Of a stretch of DNA of 64,000 nt, positions 8,852 through 19,599 are shown in pieces. The DNA lies in assembly GCA_016700415.1 (NCBI GenBank), contig CP065018.1:806001-870000 (forward strand). The letters are read 5' to 3'. Both the position numbers and the translations under genes were made by a program. The DNA is from Flavobacteriales bacterium. Its GTDB lineage: Bacteria > Bacteroidota > Bacteroidia > Flavobacteriales_F > PHOS-HE28. The stretch's first letter is position 1, and every line of letters begins with the position of its first letter. Under the pieces are notes generated by a model that was not told the origin of the DNA, ran no database searches, and was given only the letters and a program-made list of their open reading frames with translations.

Positions 8852-9714
8852 AGATCACGGTGGTCATCAATCCCCGCTCGGGGAAGAAGCGCGCGGAAAG
8901 CCTGCGTGGCTTGGCCGAGCAACTGGGCCATGAGGGCGGACATGAGCTGGAATTCCACACCATTGCCGCGCCAGGCGATGGCAAGCGTTTCGCGGAGGAA
9001 GCCATTGCCACAGGTATGGACCGCATTATCTCCATCGGTGGCGACGGCACATTGAACGCGGTGGCCTCCGGCATGGTCGGTTCCCCGCTGCAGCTCGGCA
9101 TCGTGCCCATGGGCTCCGGGAACGGCTATGCGCGCTCCTTGAAACTGCCTCGTGATCCCGGCGAAGCGCTACGCGTGGCCTTCAACGGTAAGGTGCGCCA
9201 GATGGACGTCTGCTACCTGAACGACCAACTGTTCTTAGGCACGGCAGGCATCGGCTTCGACGCCCGCGTGGCCCATGCTTTTGACCAAAGCAAGGGGCGC
9301 GGCATGTGGAACTACATGCGGCTCATCATCAAGCACATCCTCGGGGCCAAGCCCATGCACACGGTGACGAAGGCCAACAACCACACCCGCGAGGACGAAG
9401 TGCTGATGCTCGTGTTCTGCAACACCCGCGAGTTCGGCAACGGTGCCGTGATCAGCCCCGGCTCCCTGCCCGATGACGGCCTGACGGAATTGCGCATCGT
9501 CACCAAGCCGCCCCTGTTGCCGATGCTCACCGCCTTCATCCGCATGTACAACGGGCGGATCGACGGAAGCCCCTATGTCACCAACATCGTCACCGATCAG
9601 GCGATGGTACATCAGGATGGCACGCTCGCACATCTGGACGGCGAGCCGGTGGAGATCGGGCAGGAAGTGCGCTTCCGGTTGGAGGCGAAGCGGCTGTGGG
9701 TGGTGGTGGGTTGA
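8848..9714 (+). CDS. diacylglycerol kinase-like lipid kinase (YegS/DgkB family)
   Basis: 288 aa. Nucleotide-binding and catalytic motifs of the DAGK catalytic family are clear: VVINPRSGKKRA at the N-terminus, the GGDGT loop (ISIGGDGTLNAVA) and PMGSGNGYARSL; the C-terminal half has GIGFDARVAHAF and the closing DGEPVEIGQEV. It should phosphorylate a lipid alcohol such as diacylglycerol at the inner membrane. The ATGA overlap with the sulfatase suggests coupled translation; phosphoglycerol transferases release diacylglycerol, and a kinase recycling it to phosphatidate makes biochemical sense (inference). Confidence 0.9.
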   Translation: MKITVVINPRSGKKRAESLRGLAEQLGHEGGHELEFHTIAAPGDGKRFAEEAIATGMDRIISIGGDGTLNAVASGMVGSPLQLGIVPMGSGNGYARSLKLPRDPGEALRVAFNGKVRQMDVCYLNDQLFLGTAGIGFDARVAHAFDQSKGRGMWNYMRLIIKHILGAKPMHTVTKANNHTREDEVLMLVFCNTREFGNGAVISPGSLPDDGLTELRIVTKPPLLPMLTAFIRMYNGRIDGSPYVTNIVTDQAMVHQDGTLAHLDGEPVEIGQEVRFRLEAKRLWVVVG

Positions 9715-9976
9715 ATCACATATCTTGCACGGCATGCTCCGGCTTTATCATGCGCCAGGTTGCCACCTGAAGATCAGAAGTACCGTCTACCCTTTGAAAC
9801 CTGATGAAACTGCTACGCATTACCAAGGATCCAACAATGGCATACCGGCATCGGAGCGGTCATCAACGTCCTGCGATCTTTGGACTAACCAATTCAACTG
9901 CGGTACTATCAATAGGTCCTGACAAGTACACGAGTTCTGCATCGCTACGAACAAACCCTACTAAAGAGATCAGTTC
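9715..9976. other. gap leading into AT-rich island
   Basis: No convincing gene. A 62-codon open frame starts at 9734 just after a promoter-like TATCTTGC, but has no recognisable family. GC content falls steadily toward the next gene. Confidence 0.35.
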
Positions 9977-10759
9977 GTGAAATTGGATCAAGAACATAAA
10001 GCTCTGATCTTTACAATTGCTGGATTTGCAGTATATCTCTTGTTAAGAGAATATTTCGCTCCGATCAAAGAGCAGTTGGACAAGATCACTCAAAACGGAC
10101 TTGCAAATTATATTCTGACATATGCTATTCTTGGAACTCCGATCTACATAGGAGCATATATCATAAATCCAAAGTTGAGCATTATAAGAAATTTAGGGCT
10201 GTATCATAATCCAATAAAACCGTTTATGATCGCATTGTTGTTTTCAATGCCTATGTTTTTAGGTGGATTTGCGTTTTTTAAAATTAACGGAGACTTCTCA
10301 GTTCCCAATTTGATCGCAGGGTCGATCGTGATCGGCATTGTTGAAGAACTATTTTTTCGGGGATTCCTGTTCGGGCAACTGTTCAAATACACAAGACTTG
10401 GTTTTATTTCTTCAATCGTTTTGGGAGCAATAGTTTTTGCATCCGGCCATTTGTATCAAAGCCATGATACAGTAGAATTGATAGGTATTTTTTCAGTCAC
10501 ATTTATGGGGGCTGTGCTGTTTGCTTGGTTATTCGTAGAATGGAACTATAATTTGTGGATACCTATATTTTTACACGCGCTAATGAATTTATCCTGGCAT
10601 GTGTTTGAAATGGACCCGACCGCATTGGGCGGTGTATTGCCAAATGTTTTCAGGGGATTGACTATTTCATTGGCAATAGTATTCACCATAATGTATAAAA
10701 GAAGGCGAAAATTGGATCTGATAATAACAAAGAACAAATTATTAAGAAAAACACTTTAG
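9977..10759 (+). CDS. CPBP-family intramembrane protease
   Basis: 260 aa with about eight membrane helices, starting at GTG. The three motifs of the CPBP/Abi (Rce1-like) family are present: EELFFRG (Glu-Glu-x3-Arg), FASGHLYQ (His) and FLHALMNLSW (His-x3-Asn). Members cleave prenylated or other peptides in the membrane or protect against bacteriocins; the substrate is unknown. The gene is strikingly AT-rich, with long A/T runs and TTT/AAA/ATA codons, unlike its GC-rich neighbours, and lies between gaps without genes. This is a strong sign of recent transfer. Confidence 0.88.
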   Translation: MKLDQEHKALIFTIAGFAVYLLLREYFAPIKEQLDKITQNGLANYILTYAILGTPIYIGAYIINPKLSIIRNLGLYHNPIKPFMIALLFSMPMFLGGFAFFKINGDFSVPNLIAGSIVIGIVEELFFRGFLFGQLFKYTRLGFISSIVLGAIVFASGHLYQSHDTVELIGIFSVTFMGAVLFAWLFVEWNYNLWIPIFLHALMNLSWHVFEMDPTALGGVLPNVFRGLTISLAIVFTIMYKRRRKLDLIITKNKLLRKTL

Positions 10760-11104
10760 AGCGCGCGTATGGCTACGTGCGATAATATCCTATAACTAAA
10801 CGCTATTGCATTCAATAGGCCAAGGATTGAGCCGTAAATTGAATGCGTCAGGTGTGGCACGGACCATACACGAACAGATCAGCGGTGAAGAGCCGCCCTT
10901 CCGGGTTCTGTCATACATCTACGTTTTCTGTCGCCCCACTTCATCGATGTGATCCCGCACCTTTGTCCGCCCCATGACCCCTCCTGGCGCGACTCTACAA
11001 TTGCCCTCGGTTGGATGGACCAACTTTAAGGGCGAGATGAGGATCCCCGGAGAGAACTGAGCAGGCGGCAGGGGACCCAAGCTCGCGTGAGTTTCAGGAT
11101 TACG
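10760..11104. other. gap before abiE operon
   Basis: No gene recognised. A promoter-like CACCTTTG stands 9 nt before an ATG at 10973 that opens only 28 codons. The spacing resembles the leaderless starts seen elsewhere, so this could be the remnant 5' end of a gene cut when abiE arrived. Confidence 0.3.
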
Positions 11105-11150
11105 CTTTATGTCACGAAAGGGCTAATTTTGTCCCCCTCGTGACATAAAG
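11105..11150 (+). promoter_or_regulatory. abiE promoter enclosed by a perfect inverted repeat
   Basis: CTTTATGTCACGA (11105-11117) and its exact reverse complement TCGTGACATAAAG (11138-11150) flank a consensus -7 element TAATTTTG (11124-11131). The right arm ends on the base before the abiEi ATG. The arms are 33 bp apart centre to centre, about three helical turns. AbiEi antitoxins are known to repress their own operon through inverted repeats, so this is the likely operator. Confidence 0.75.
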
Positions 11151-11774
11151 ATGAATTTCAGGGATTTCGCAGAGGTCTATGCCGAGCGTCCGTGCTTCAC
11201 CGTGCGCGAGGTGTCATTGCGCTTTCCTGGATTCAACGACCGCCAACTGCACTATTGGCAACGGAAAGGATGGGTACGCCAATTGCGACGCCCCTATTAC
11301 CGGATCACCGAGCGGCCTTGGACGCTGCATGAACGACAAGCGGTGGCGAACACGGTCTATGCACCTTCATACATTTCGCTGGAATCCGCCCTGTCGCACC
11401 ATGGCTTTATTCCGGAAGGCGTGTTCCACATCACCTCGGTCACTTCGCGCCACACGCTCACATTTGAGGTGGACGGCATTCGCCACTTCTACAGGAGCGT
11501 CCAGCCGTCCTGGCTTTTCGGTTTTACCATTCTGGAGCAGGGAGGGGTCGCCGTGCGCATGGCGGATCCTGAAAAGGCTCTATTGGACCTGCTCCACTTG
11601 AATCCTCAACTGAAGAATCCAGAAGATATCGAGGGGCTGCGACTTGATCGAACGGGGATCTTGGAGGCGGTCCGGCCTATGATCTGGCAGGACTACCTAT
11701 CCCTTTCCACGAACAATGCGCTGCGTACCCGTGCGGACGCATTCCAAAACTGGTTACATGATCACGCTGGCTGA
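11151..11774 (+). CDS. abiEi: type IV antitoxin / transcriptional repressor, AbiEi-like
   Basis: 207 aa. An N-terminal winged helix (FTVREVSLRF ... NDRQLHYWQRKGWVRQLRRPYYRI) is followed by the AbiEi core: YAPSYISLESALSHHGFIPEGVFHITSVT and the conserved MADPEKALLDLLHL. In type IV systems the antitoxin does not bind the toxin but reverses its effect, and represses the operon. The inverted repeat touching its start codon supports autorepression. It overlaps the toxin gene by 17 nt. Confidence 0.88.
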   Translation: MNFRDFAEVYAERPCFTVREVSLRFPGFNDRQLHYWQRKGWVRQLRRPYYRITERPWTLHERQAVANTVYAPSYISLESALSHHGFIPEGVFHITSVTSRHTLTFEVDGIRHFYRSVQPSWLFGFTILEQGGVAVRMADPEKALLDLLHLNPQLKNPEDIEGLRLDRTGILEAVRPMIWQDYLSLSTNNALRTRADAFQNWLHDHAG

Positions 11775-12543
11775 GATCAAGAAACCCTACGCACAGGAAC
11801 TTCATGCCCACGAGGGATTCCTGATGCGTGAGTACCTGCAATACCGCGTTCTGGGCATCATTTTCTCATCCCCGTTCGCGGAGAAGTTGGTGTTCTTGGG
11901 CGGAACCTGCTTGCGCATCGTGCATGGGAACCGCCGCTTCAGTGAAGACATTGACTTCGACAATTTGGGGCTGACCAAGCCGGAATTCGCGCAGGTGGGC
12001 AACCTCGTCAAGCAGGAGTTGGAGCGGGAAGGCTATACCGTTACCGCTGAAATGGCCGGGCTGAGCGCGTTACGTTGCCGTGTGCGCTTACCGGGCCTGT
12101 TATTTCATCACGGCCTTACCGGGCACAAGGACCAGACGGTGTTGATCCAATTGGACACTGAACCGCAGGGTTACGCATACGAGCCGGAACCTTGGTATTT
12201 GGCACGGTGGGACGTACGGCAGGACATCCGCTGTTGCCCGTTGCCCCTGCTTTTGTCGCAGAAGTGCCATGCCATCCTCGATCGCAAGCGTGCCAAGGGA
12301 CGCGATTTCTTCGATGTGAGCTTTCTGCTTGGCCTCAATGCGGAACCCGATATGCGCTACTTGCAGGAAAAGACAGGATTGAACACGACGCAAGAATTAG
12401 CCGATGCGCTTTTGGAACGATGTGCCCAGTTGGATATGGAAGCGATGGCCACCGATGTGGAGAAATTCCTTTTCGATGCGAATGGCCGCCTCGGCGTCAC
12501 ACGCTTCCCACAGCTCATCCAACAACATTGGCTCCGCCCATGA
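11758..12543 (+). CDS. abiEii: nucleotidyltransferase toxin, AbiEii/AbiGii family
   Basis: 261 aa. The nucleotidyltransferase fold signature is seen near residue 45: KLVFLGGTCLRIVHG then RRFSEDIDFD (GG-x-LR ... R-x-S-x-D-x-D). A later LLSQKCHAILDRKRAKGRDFFDVSFLL block matches the family's Lys and Arg-Asp positions. Such toxins transfer nucleotides to RNA (tRNA in characterised relatives) and stop growth, giving phage resistance by abortive infection. The start at 11758 gives the standard length. The stop overlaps the ATG of the nth gene by 4 nt. Confidence 0.88.
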   Translation: MITLAEIKKPYAQELHAHEGFLMREYLQYRVLGIIFSSPFAEKLVFLGGTCLRIVHGNRRFSEDIDFDNLGLTKPEFAQVGNLVKQELEREGYTVTAEMAGLSALRCRVRLPGLLFHHGLTGHKDQTVLIQLDTEPQGYAYEPEPWYLARWDVRQDIRCCPLPLLLSQKCHAILDRKRAKGRDFFDVSFLLGLNAEPDMRYLQEKTGLNTTQELADALLERCAQLDMEAMATDVEKFLFDANGRLGVTRFPQLIQQHWLRP

Positions 12544-13175
12544 CCAAGCAAGAGAAAGCTGCGTTCGTCGCGAGGGCACTGAACAAGCTCTACCCACGGC
12601 CCGCGATCCCGCTGGACCATCGGGACCCGTACACGCTGCTGGTGGCGGTGGTGCTCAGCGCCCAATGCACCGACAAAAAGGTGAACGAGATCGCACCGCT
12701 CCTCTTCGCCAAGGCACACACCCCGAAGCGAATGGCAGCGCTGGACGTAGAGGAGATCCGCGAGATCATCAAGCCGTGCGGGCTTTCACCGGCCAAGAGC
12801 AAGGGGATACACGGGCTTTCGAAGATCATCATGGAGAAGCACGGCGGACAGGTGCCGAACACCTTCCCGGAGCTGGAGGCCTTGCCCAGCGTGGGCCACA
12901 AGACGGCCAGTGTGGTGATGTCGCAGGCCTTCGGTGTACCGGCCTTCCCCGTGGACACGCACATCCACCGGCTGGCTTGGCGCTGGGGATTGAGCACGGG
13001 CAAGAACGTGGAGCAGACCGAAGCGGACCTGAAACGTTTGTTCCCCGAGGATACATGGAACGTGCTTCACCTGCAGATCATCTACTTCGGGCGTGAGCAT
13101 TGCCCGGCGAAGGGGCATGACCCGCTGAAGTGCCCCATTTGCAAGGAGATCGGGAGAAGGGAGCTTTTTCAGTGA
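12540..13175 (+). CDS. nth: endonuclease III (DNA glycosylase/AP lyase)
   Basis: 211 aa. It removes oxidised pyrimidines and nicks the abasic site. The helix-hairpin-helix LPSVGHKTA carries the catalytic Lys (K121) and FPVDTHIHRLAWR the catalytic Asp (D139). The C-terminal iron-sulfur motif, normally C-x6-C-x2-C-x5-C, is degraded: Cys at 188, 198 and 201 only, spacing x9 and x2, with no fourth Cys before the end. It therefore probably lacks a stable [4Fe-4S] cluster. Its ATGA overlap with the AbiEii toxin gene ties a repair gene to a defence operon. Confidence 0.93.
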   Translation: MTKQEKAAFVARALNKLYPRPAIPLDHRDPYTLLVAVVLSAQCTDKKVNEIAPLLFAKAHTPKRMAALDVEEIREIIKPCGLSPAKSKGIHGLSKIIMEKHGGQVPNTFPELEALPSVGHKTASVVMSQAFGVPAFPVDTHIHRLAWRWGLSTGKNVEQTEADLKRLFPEDTWNVLHLQIIYFGREHCPAKGHDPLKCPICKEIGRRELFQ

Positions 13176-13266
13176 TCCCACGGAAGGATCACCACCGAGG
13201 CACATAGGCACAGAGGCACGGAGAAATGCAAAATGGCGATCACTATACACCGGTCACCAAAAACAA

Positions 13267-13296
13267 GAACGGGGCATCATCACTGATGCCCCGTTC
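13267..13296. terminator. bidirectional terminator hairpin
   Basis: Perfect 13-bp stem GAACGGGGCATCA / TGATGCCCCGTTC with a 4-nt loop. Reading leftward it is followed by TTGTTTTT, reading rightward by GGATTCTTTT. It sits between nth (plus) and the small minus-strand gene ending at 13319. Confidence 0.8.
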
Positions 13297-13318
13297 GGAT
13301 TCTTTTGTTGATGCGAAC

Positions 13319-13480
13319 TCAGTTCAGCACCACGTCCATCTGGCCGATGGGCGGAATTTTCACCACCCTCAAGGCTTTACTGTAGCTGAGGATAGCATGT
13401 ACCGTGGAAGGCCGCGGGCCGGAAAGAACGGGCATTTCAACGCTTTTACGTGAAGGTCTCCGAAGTGTAGAGTGTGCCAT
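13319..13480 (-). CDS. small conserved-looking protein
   Basis: 53 aa if started at the ATG at 13480. The C-terminal half, GPRPSTVHAILSYSKAL followed by RVVKIPPIGQMDVVLN, resembles short Bacteroidota proteins I recall that combine a P-S/T-x-x-x-x-I-L-x-Y-S-K-x-L segment with a terminal LN; their function is unknown. The frame is open up to 13672, but the upstream part overlaps a hairpin and is basic low-complexity sequence. It lies downstream of the sigma factor gene and before a good terminator. Confidence 0.5.
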   Translation of the reverse strand: MAHSTLRRPSRKSVEMPVLSGPRPSTVHAILSYSKALRVVKIPPIGQMDVVLN

Positions 13481-13587
13481 GTCTGTGGATTTTTGCTTAG
13501 AACGCCTGTGCGCCGGAGCATATTGCATGGCGTGGAAAACAGTCCCCTCAGCGATCTTCCGAAGGAGATCCTGAGGAAAGAGAGGCA

Positions 13588-13611
13588 TACAACGTCCCCT
13601 GCGGGAGACGT
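13588..13611. terminator. hairpin downstream of sigma factor gene
   Basis: CAACGTC and GACGTTG pair around an inner CCC/GGG, giving a 10-bp stem with a one-base bulge, about 70 nt beyond the stop of the sigma factor gene on the minus strand. The T-run is poor, so it may be an attenuator or RNA-stabilising hairpin instead. Confidence 0.35.
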
Positions 13612-13681
13612 TGATGGTACTAAACACGAACGCCGGCTTACGGGCCGACGTTCCTGGGGCGGGATCCCTCACGTGTAGGGA

Positions 13682-14269
13682 TCAGGCCCTTTCAAGCTGC
13701 ATGCCGTGCTGCTTGATCAGTCTCCGCATATTGATCAGGGCGTAGCGCATGCGCCCCAAGGCCGTATTGATGCTCACGTCGGTGTGCTCGGCGATCTCCT
13801 TGAAGCTCATGCCCAAGTACGTGCGCATCACCACCACTTCCTTCTGCTCGGGAGGCAGCCTGTCGATGAGCTTGCGCACGTCCTCGTCGATCTGGGCGTT
13901 CACGATGCGTTCCTCCACGTTCTTGTCCGGCTGGGAATGCGTGGCGAAGACGTCGTAATCGTCGTTGCTCCGCACCATGGGCATCTTCTTGTTCCGCCGG
14001 AAATGGTCGATCACCAAGTTGTGCGCGATGCGCATCACCCAGGGCAGGAACTTGCCTTCTTCGTTGTATTTCCCCGCTTTCAGGTGGTGGACCACCTTGA
14101 TGAAGGCCTCCTGGAAGAGATCCTCGGTGATCTCCCGGTTCCGCACCATGAGGAAGATGTGGGACCACACTTTCCGCTTGTGGCGAAGAAGCAGGGTTTC
14201 AAATGCGGCTTCGTCACCCTCAATATAAAGGTGTACGAGCTCGACGTCTGTAAGTGACTTGGACAGCAT
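13682..14269 (-). CDS. RNA polymerase sigma factor, sigma-70/ECF family
   Basis: 195 aa. Region 2 is seen as TEDLFQEAFIKVVHHL with the helix WVMRIAHNLVIDHFRRNK, and region 4 as LPPEQKEVVVMR followed by the helix-turn-helix GMSFKEIAEHTDVSINTALGRMRYAL. It directs RNA polymerase to a set of promoters. The linker between regions 2 and 4 is longer than in minimal ECF factors, as is common in Bacteroidota. No anti-sigma gene is adjacent. Confidence 0.92.
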   Translation of the reverse strand: MLSKSLTDVELVHLYIEGDEAAFETLLLRHKRKVWSHIFLMVRNREITEDLFQEAFIKVVHHLKAGKYNEEGKFLPWVMRIAHNLVIDHFRRNKKMPMVRSNDDYDVFATHSQPDKNVEERIVNAQIDEDVRKLIDRLPPEQKEVVVMRTYLGMSFKEIAEHTDVSINTALGRMRYALINMRRLIKQHGMQLERA

Positions 14270-14503
14270 GACCTTTCCCGTTTAGGTCCGAAGGGGATGA
14301 AAAGAGCACTTCGGTGTAGAGGTCTTGCTATGGGCTGTCCGTTTGGTTTTTAATGTGCTCCCAAAACGGGAGGCGGGGGTGAACTTAGTGCAGACGCTTG
14401 GTGTTGGGTAAACGTTGCCTGTGGGTGTCCTATTGTGCGGGGACGTCCAATTTTTCTGTGGACCAAATATACGTACCCGGATCAAAACCGGTTCACCGGG
14501 CAG

Positions 14504-14511
14504 TAAATTTG
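14504..14511 (+). promoter_or_regulatory. -7 element for uvrA
   Basis: TAAATTTG, an exact match to TAnnTTTG, ends 7 nt before the TTG start of uvrA. Transcription would begin at or near the start codon, giving a leaderless mRNA. A minus-strand TATATTTG at 14464-14471 may drive the divergent sigma factor gene. I see no clear LexA-type box. Confidence 0.55.
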
Positions 14512-14518
14512 CCGCCCC

Positions 14519-17395
<2,877 letters not shown>

Positions 17396-17398
<3 letters not shown>

Positions 17399-17510
17399 TT
17401 GTCAGTTGTCAGGTCCGTTCCAGAAGTTTCATCCCCACCCGATGGGCAAGCACGATCCACGTTGGCAGGCGTGTCGGTGGCCTAACAACTGAAAATTGAC
17501 AACCGCCACA
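17396..17510. repeat. heptad repeat pair
   Basis: TTGTCAG-type heptads follow the uvrA stop (17398-17415) and near-complementary AACAACTGAAAATTGACAAC lies at about 17483-17502, so the two can pair across roughly 70 nt. The same TTGTCAG unit recurs at 18846, 18893, 34715, 34805 and 36935. Confidence 0.65.
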
Positions 17511-17515
17511 TTCCT

Positions 17516-17752
17516 TCAGCCGACCACAAAATCCTTCCCCTCACCCGGCATCACGGAGATCTCCGCGCCATTCACCCCGGACACTTGCACCACCCAATCC
17601 CCGGTTTCGGAGCGTTGGAGCAAGGTCACCCGTACAGCAGTGGAGCCGTCCAGATAGAATTCCACCCCGGCCCCGCGGTCCAAGTGGTCCGAGGGTCCTT
17701 TCGGGTGGGTCAGGCGTACTTGGGGGAATCGGGAATTGCTCATCTTGTACAA
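17516..17752 (-). CDS. small hypothetical protein
   Basis: 78 aa (75 if the ATG at 17743 is used). It reads as a small beta-barrel: VRLTHPKG, AGVEFYLDGSTAVRVTLLQ, GDWVVQVSGVNGAEISVMPG. No signal peptide or membrane helix; I do not recognise the family. It is convergent with uvrA and starts close to the DUF58 gene on the other strand. Confidence 0.6.
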   Translation of the reverse strand: MYKMSNSRFPQVRLTHPKGPSDHLDRGAGVEFYLDGSTAVRVTLLQRSETGDWVVQVSGVNGAEISVMPGEGKDFVVG

Positions 17753-17916
17753 ATGTGATCTCGACCGGCGGGCGAAGGAACGGCTAAAAGATCGTGGATG
17801 CGGGAGCTGTTCTCAGCAAGGGCCGTATCAGGAGGATCCCTGTGAACTCGGGGAGAAGCGTTACACCGCAAAGACCGATCTTTGCCCCCTCCCTTCCGCG
17901 CCGCGGGAACCCGCCC

Positions 17917-18846
17917 ATGCCCATCGACCAGCACCACATCCAAGCCCTTAGCCAGTTGGAGTTCCATGCGCGGCAGGTGGTGGAGGGTTTCCTTGCGGGA
18001 TTGCACAAAAGCCCCTTCCACGGTTTCAGCGTGGAGTTCGCGGAGCATCGCGCGTACAACCCCGGCGAAAGCACCCGCCACATCGACTGGAAGCTGTATG
18101 CCCGCACGGACAAGCTATTCGTGAAGCGCTACGAGGAAGAAACCAACCTGCGCTGCCAGTTGGTGATCGACGCCAGCAGCAGCATGTACTATCCGGAAAC
18201 CTCAGAAAAGGCGCCGAAGCAGTTCAACAAGATCGAGTTCGCCACCTATGCCGCTGCGGCCTTGATCGCCCTGCTCCGCAAGCAGCGCGACGCCGTGGGT
18301 TTCACCGTCTTCGCGGATGACGTGCTCATCACCGAGGAGGCCCGCAGCAATGCCGTCCACCTGAGGCATCTGATGGCGGAACTGGAGAAGCTGCTCAGCA
18401 CTACCGCGCCCACCAAGGACAAGCGGACGAACGCGGTGGACGCCCTGCACGACATCGCGCGCCGCACGCACCGCCGCTCGCTCGTGGTGCTCTTCAGCGA
18501 CATGATGGACAACAGCGAACGGAGCGCGGAGCTTTTCGATGCGCTGCAACACCTGCGCTACAACAAGCACGACGTGATCCTCTTCCACGTGGTGGACCGC
18601 AAACACGAGCTGGAACTCGGCTTCGAGGACCGCCCCTACACCTTCGTGGACGTGGAGAGTGGCGCCCAGGTGAAGGCCCATGCGGCGGAAGTGCGCGCGG
18701 AGTACAAAGCGGCCATGGCGGCTTACTGGCACGAGTTGAAACTCAAGTGCGGCCAATACCGCATCGAACTCGTGGAGGCCGACATCAATGCGGGTTTTGA
18801 GAACATCCTGTTGCAGTTTTTGCTGAAGCGGAGCCGGTTGTACTAG
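17917..18846 (+). CDS. DUF58 family protein (von Willebrand-like)
   Basis: 309 aa. DUF58 motifs are clear: VEFAEHRAYNPGESTRHIDWKLYARTD at residues 36-62 and a vWA-like metal site LVIDASSSM followed by VVLFSDMMDN. No membrane helices. DUF58 proteins usually partner MoxR-type AAA ATPases in envelope or metal-insertion systems; no MoxR gene lies next to it here. The frame opens upstream, but the ATG at 17917 begins the conserved part (MPIDQHHIQALSQLEFHARQ). Confidence 0.88.
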   Translation: MPIDQHHIQALSQLEFHARQVVEGFLAGLHKSPFHGFSVEFAEHRAYNPGESTRHIDWKLYARTDKLFVKRYEEETNLRCQLVIDASSSMYYPETSEKAPKQFNKIEFATYAAAALIALLRKQRDAVGFTVFADDVLITEEARSNAVHLRHLMAELEKLLSTTAPTKDKRTNAVDALHDIARRTHRRSLVVLFSDMMDNSERSAELFDALQHLRYNKHDVILFHVVDRKHELELGFEDRPYTFVDVESGAQVKAHAAEVRAEYKAAMAAYWHELKLKCGQYRIELVEADINAGFENILLQFLLKRSRLY

Positions 18847-18953
18847 TTGTCAGTTGTCAGGTTCCCCCGCCAAAGCGCCCTGGCGTCGGCGGGTTGTCAG
18901 TTGTCAGGGCGCCCACCGCCAAAGCGCTTTGGCGACGGCGTGGTGGGCGCGGC
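18846..18953. repeat. heptads and GC-rich hairpins upstream of tRNA-Asp
   Basis: Two TTGTCAG doublets (18846-18859 and 18895-18908) alternate with two GC-rich hairpins. The second has outer arms GCGCCCACC (18909-18917) and GGTGGGCGC (18942-18950) around a 14-bp palindrome CCAAAGCGCTTTGG (18919-18932). The first is CCCGCC ... GGCGGG at 18865-18893. They follow the DUF58 stop and may act as terminators. Confidence 0.65.
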
Positions 18954-19012
18954 TTTTGGACGGTCGTGGCTTTCACGTGCAACTTTCAGCACTTGCTTCC
19001 TTGAGACGAAAC

Positions 19013-19042
19013 TTGCGGGATCGAACGGACGGATTACATTTG
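19013..19042 (+). promoter_or_regulatory. promoter of tRNA-Asp
   Basis: TTG at 19013-19015 and TACATTTG at 19035-19042, 19 nt apart, match the Bacteroidota -33/-7 pair. The -7 element lies 30 nt before the first base of the tRNA. Confidence 0.7.
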
Positions 19043-19071
19043 CAGCCGCTTCGGCGGAAGTTGAAGCCAAC

Positions 19072-19145
19072 GGTTCGGTAGTTCAGCTGGTTAGAATGCC
19101 GCCCTGTCACGGCGGAGGTCGCGGGTTCGAGTCCCGTCCGGACCG
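19072..19145 (+). tRNA. tRNA-Asp (anticodon GTC)
   Basis: All four arms fold. Acceptor GGTTCGG pairs with CCGGACC (one G-T pair), D stem GTTC/GAAT, anticodon stem CCGCC/GGCGG with loop CTGTCAC, and T stem/loop GCGGG TTCGAGT CCCGT. The discriminator base is G and CCA is not encoded. Its last 16 bases form the left attachment core of the integrated element that follows, so the gene is kept intact by the insertion. Confidence 0.97.
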
Positions 19146-19148
19146 CAA
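19130..19148 (+). repeat. attL core
   Basis: 19-bp core shared with 25520-25538; it overlaps the T arm and acceptor stem of tRNA-Asp, the usual target of this integrase class. Confidence 0.85.
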
Positions 19149-19152
19149 CGGT

Positions 19153-19191
19153 ATCGCCGCATCCCTTAGAGTATCAAGGGAATGCGGCGAT
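19153..19191 (+). terminator. hairpin just after tRNA-Asp (element-borne)
   Basis: Arms ATCGCCGCAT-CCCTT and AAGGG-A-ATGCGGCGAT give a 15-bp stem with one bulged A and an 8-nt loop, starting 8 nt after the tRNA. The insertion moved the tRNA's own terminator to 25537, and this hairpin may replace it, although the T-run after it is weak. Confidence 0.5.
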
Positions 19192-19205
19192 CCTCGTTGA
19201 TGGTT

Positions 19206-19228
19206 GTTGACCGTTTGTTGACCCTTTT
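19206..19228 (+). repeat. left arm-type repeats of the element
   Basis: Two copies of the unit GTTGACC(C/G)TTT spaced 11 bp (starts 19206 and 19217). The same unit occurs three times near the right end (25374-25408). Repeats of this kind at both ends are typical integrase arm-binding sites. Confidence 0.65.
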
Positions 19229-19599
19229 GCCTCAATTCCTCCCCTTTTGTGAGTTCAGGTCGCGGCAATGGGTGTTGTACTGAAATGGGGCACGAGTGCC
19301 ACTTTCTTAGGCTGGAAGGAAAGTCACTGATGGCGCATTTTATGCAGGTCAAACGGTTGCGGCCTATTCACGCGCGGGCATCATGCCCCGGCTCGGAGGA
19401 ATGGCCAAGGCTGCGTATTCCTCCCCTTCGGCATATTCCTGGCCTTCCCTACTGGGGCGGGTGAACAAGGCACTTTTAGCCATTTTCACAATGCCATGTG
19501 TGGGTAAGGCTATCCATGGACATAGGGGGTAGCCCGGGGTGGGGGGGCAAATGCGGAAGAGAAAATGACACTCCAAAAGGGAAAGGGGACCCGTTCTAC
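19229..19599. other. left end of element, no clear gene
   Basis: No recognisable protein on either strand. A G-rich tract (about 19527-19552) contains runs of five, four and seven G. A short minus-strand frame (39 codons from about 19480) has no supporting similarity. Confidence 0.35.
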
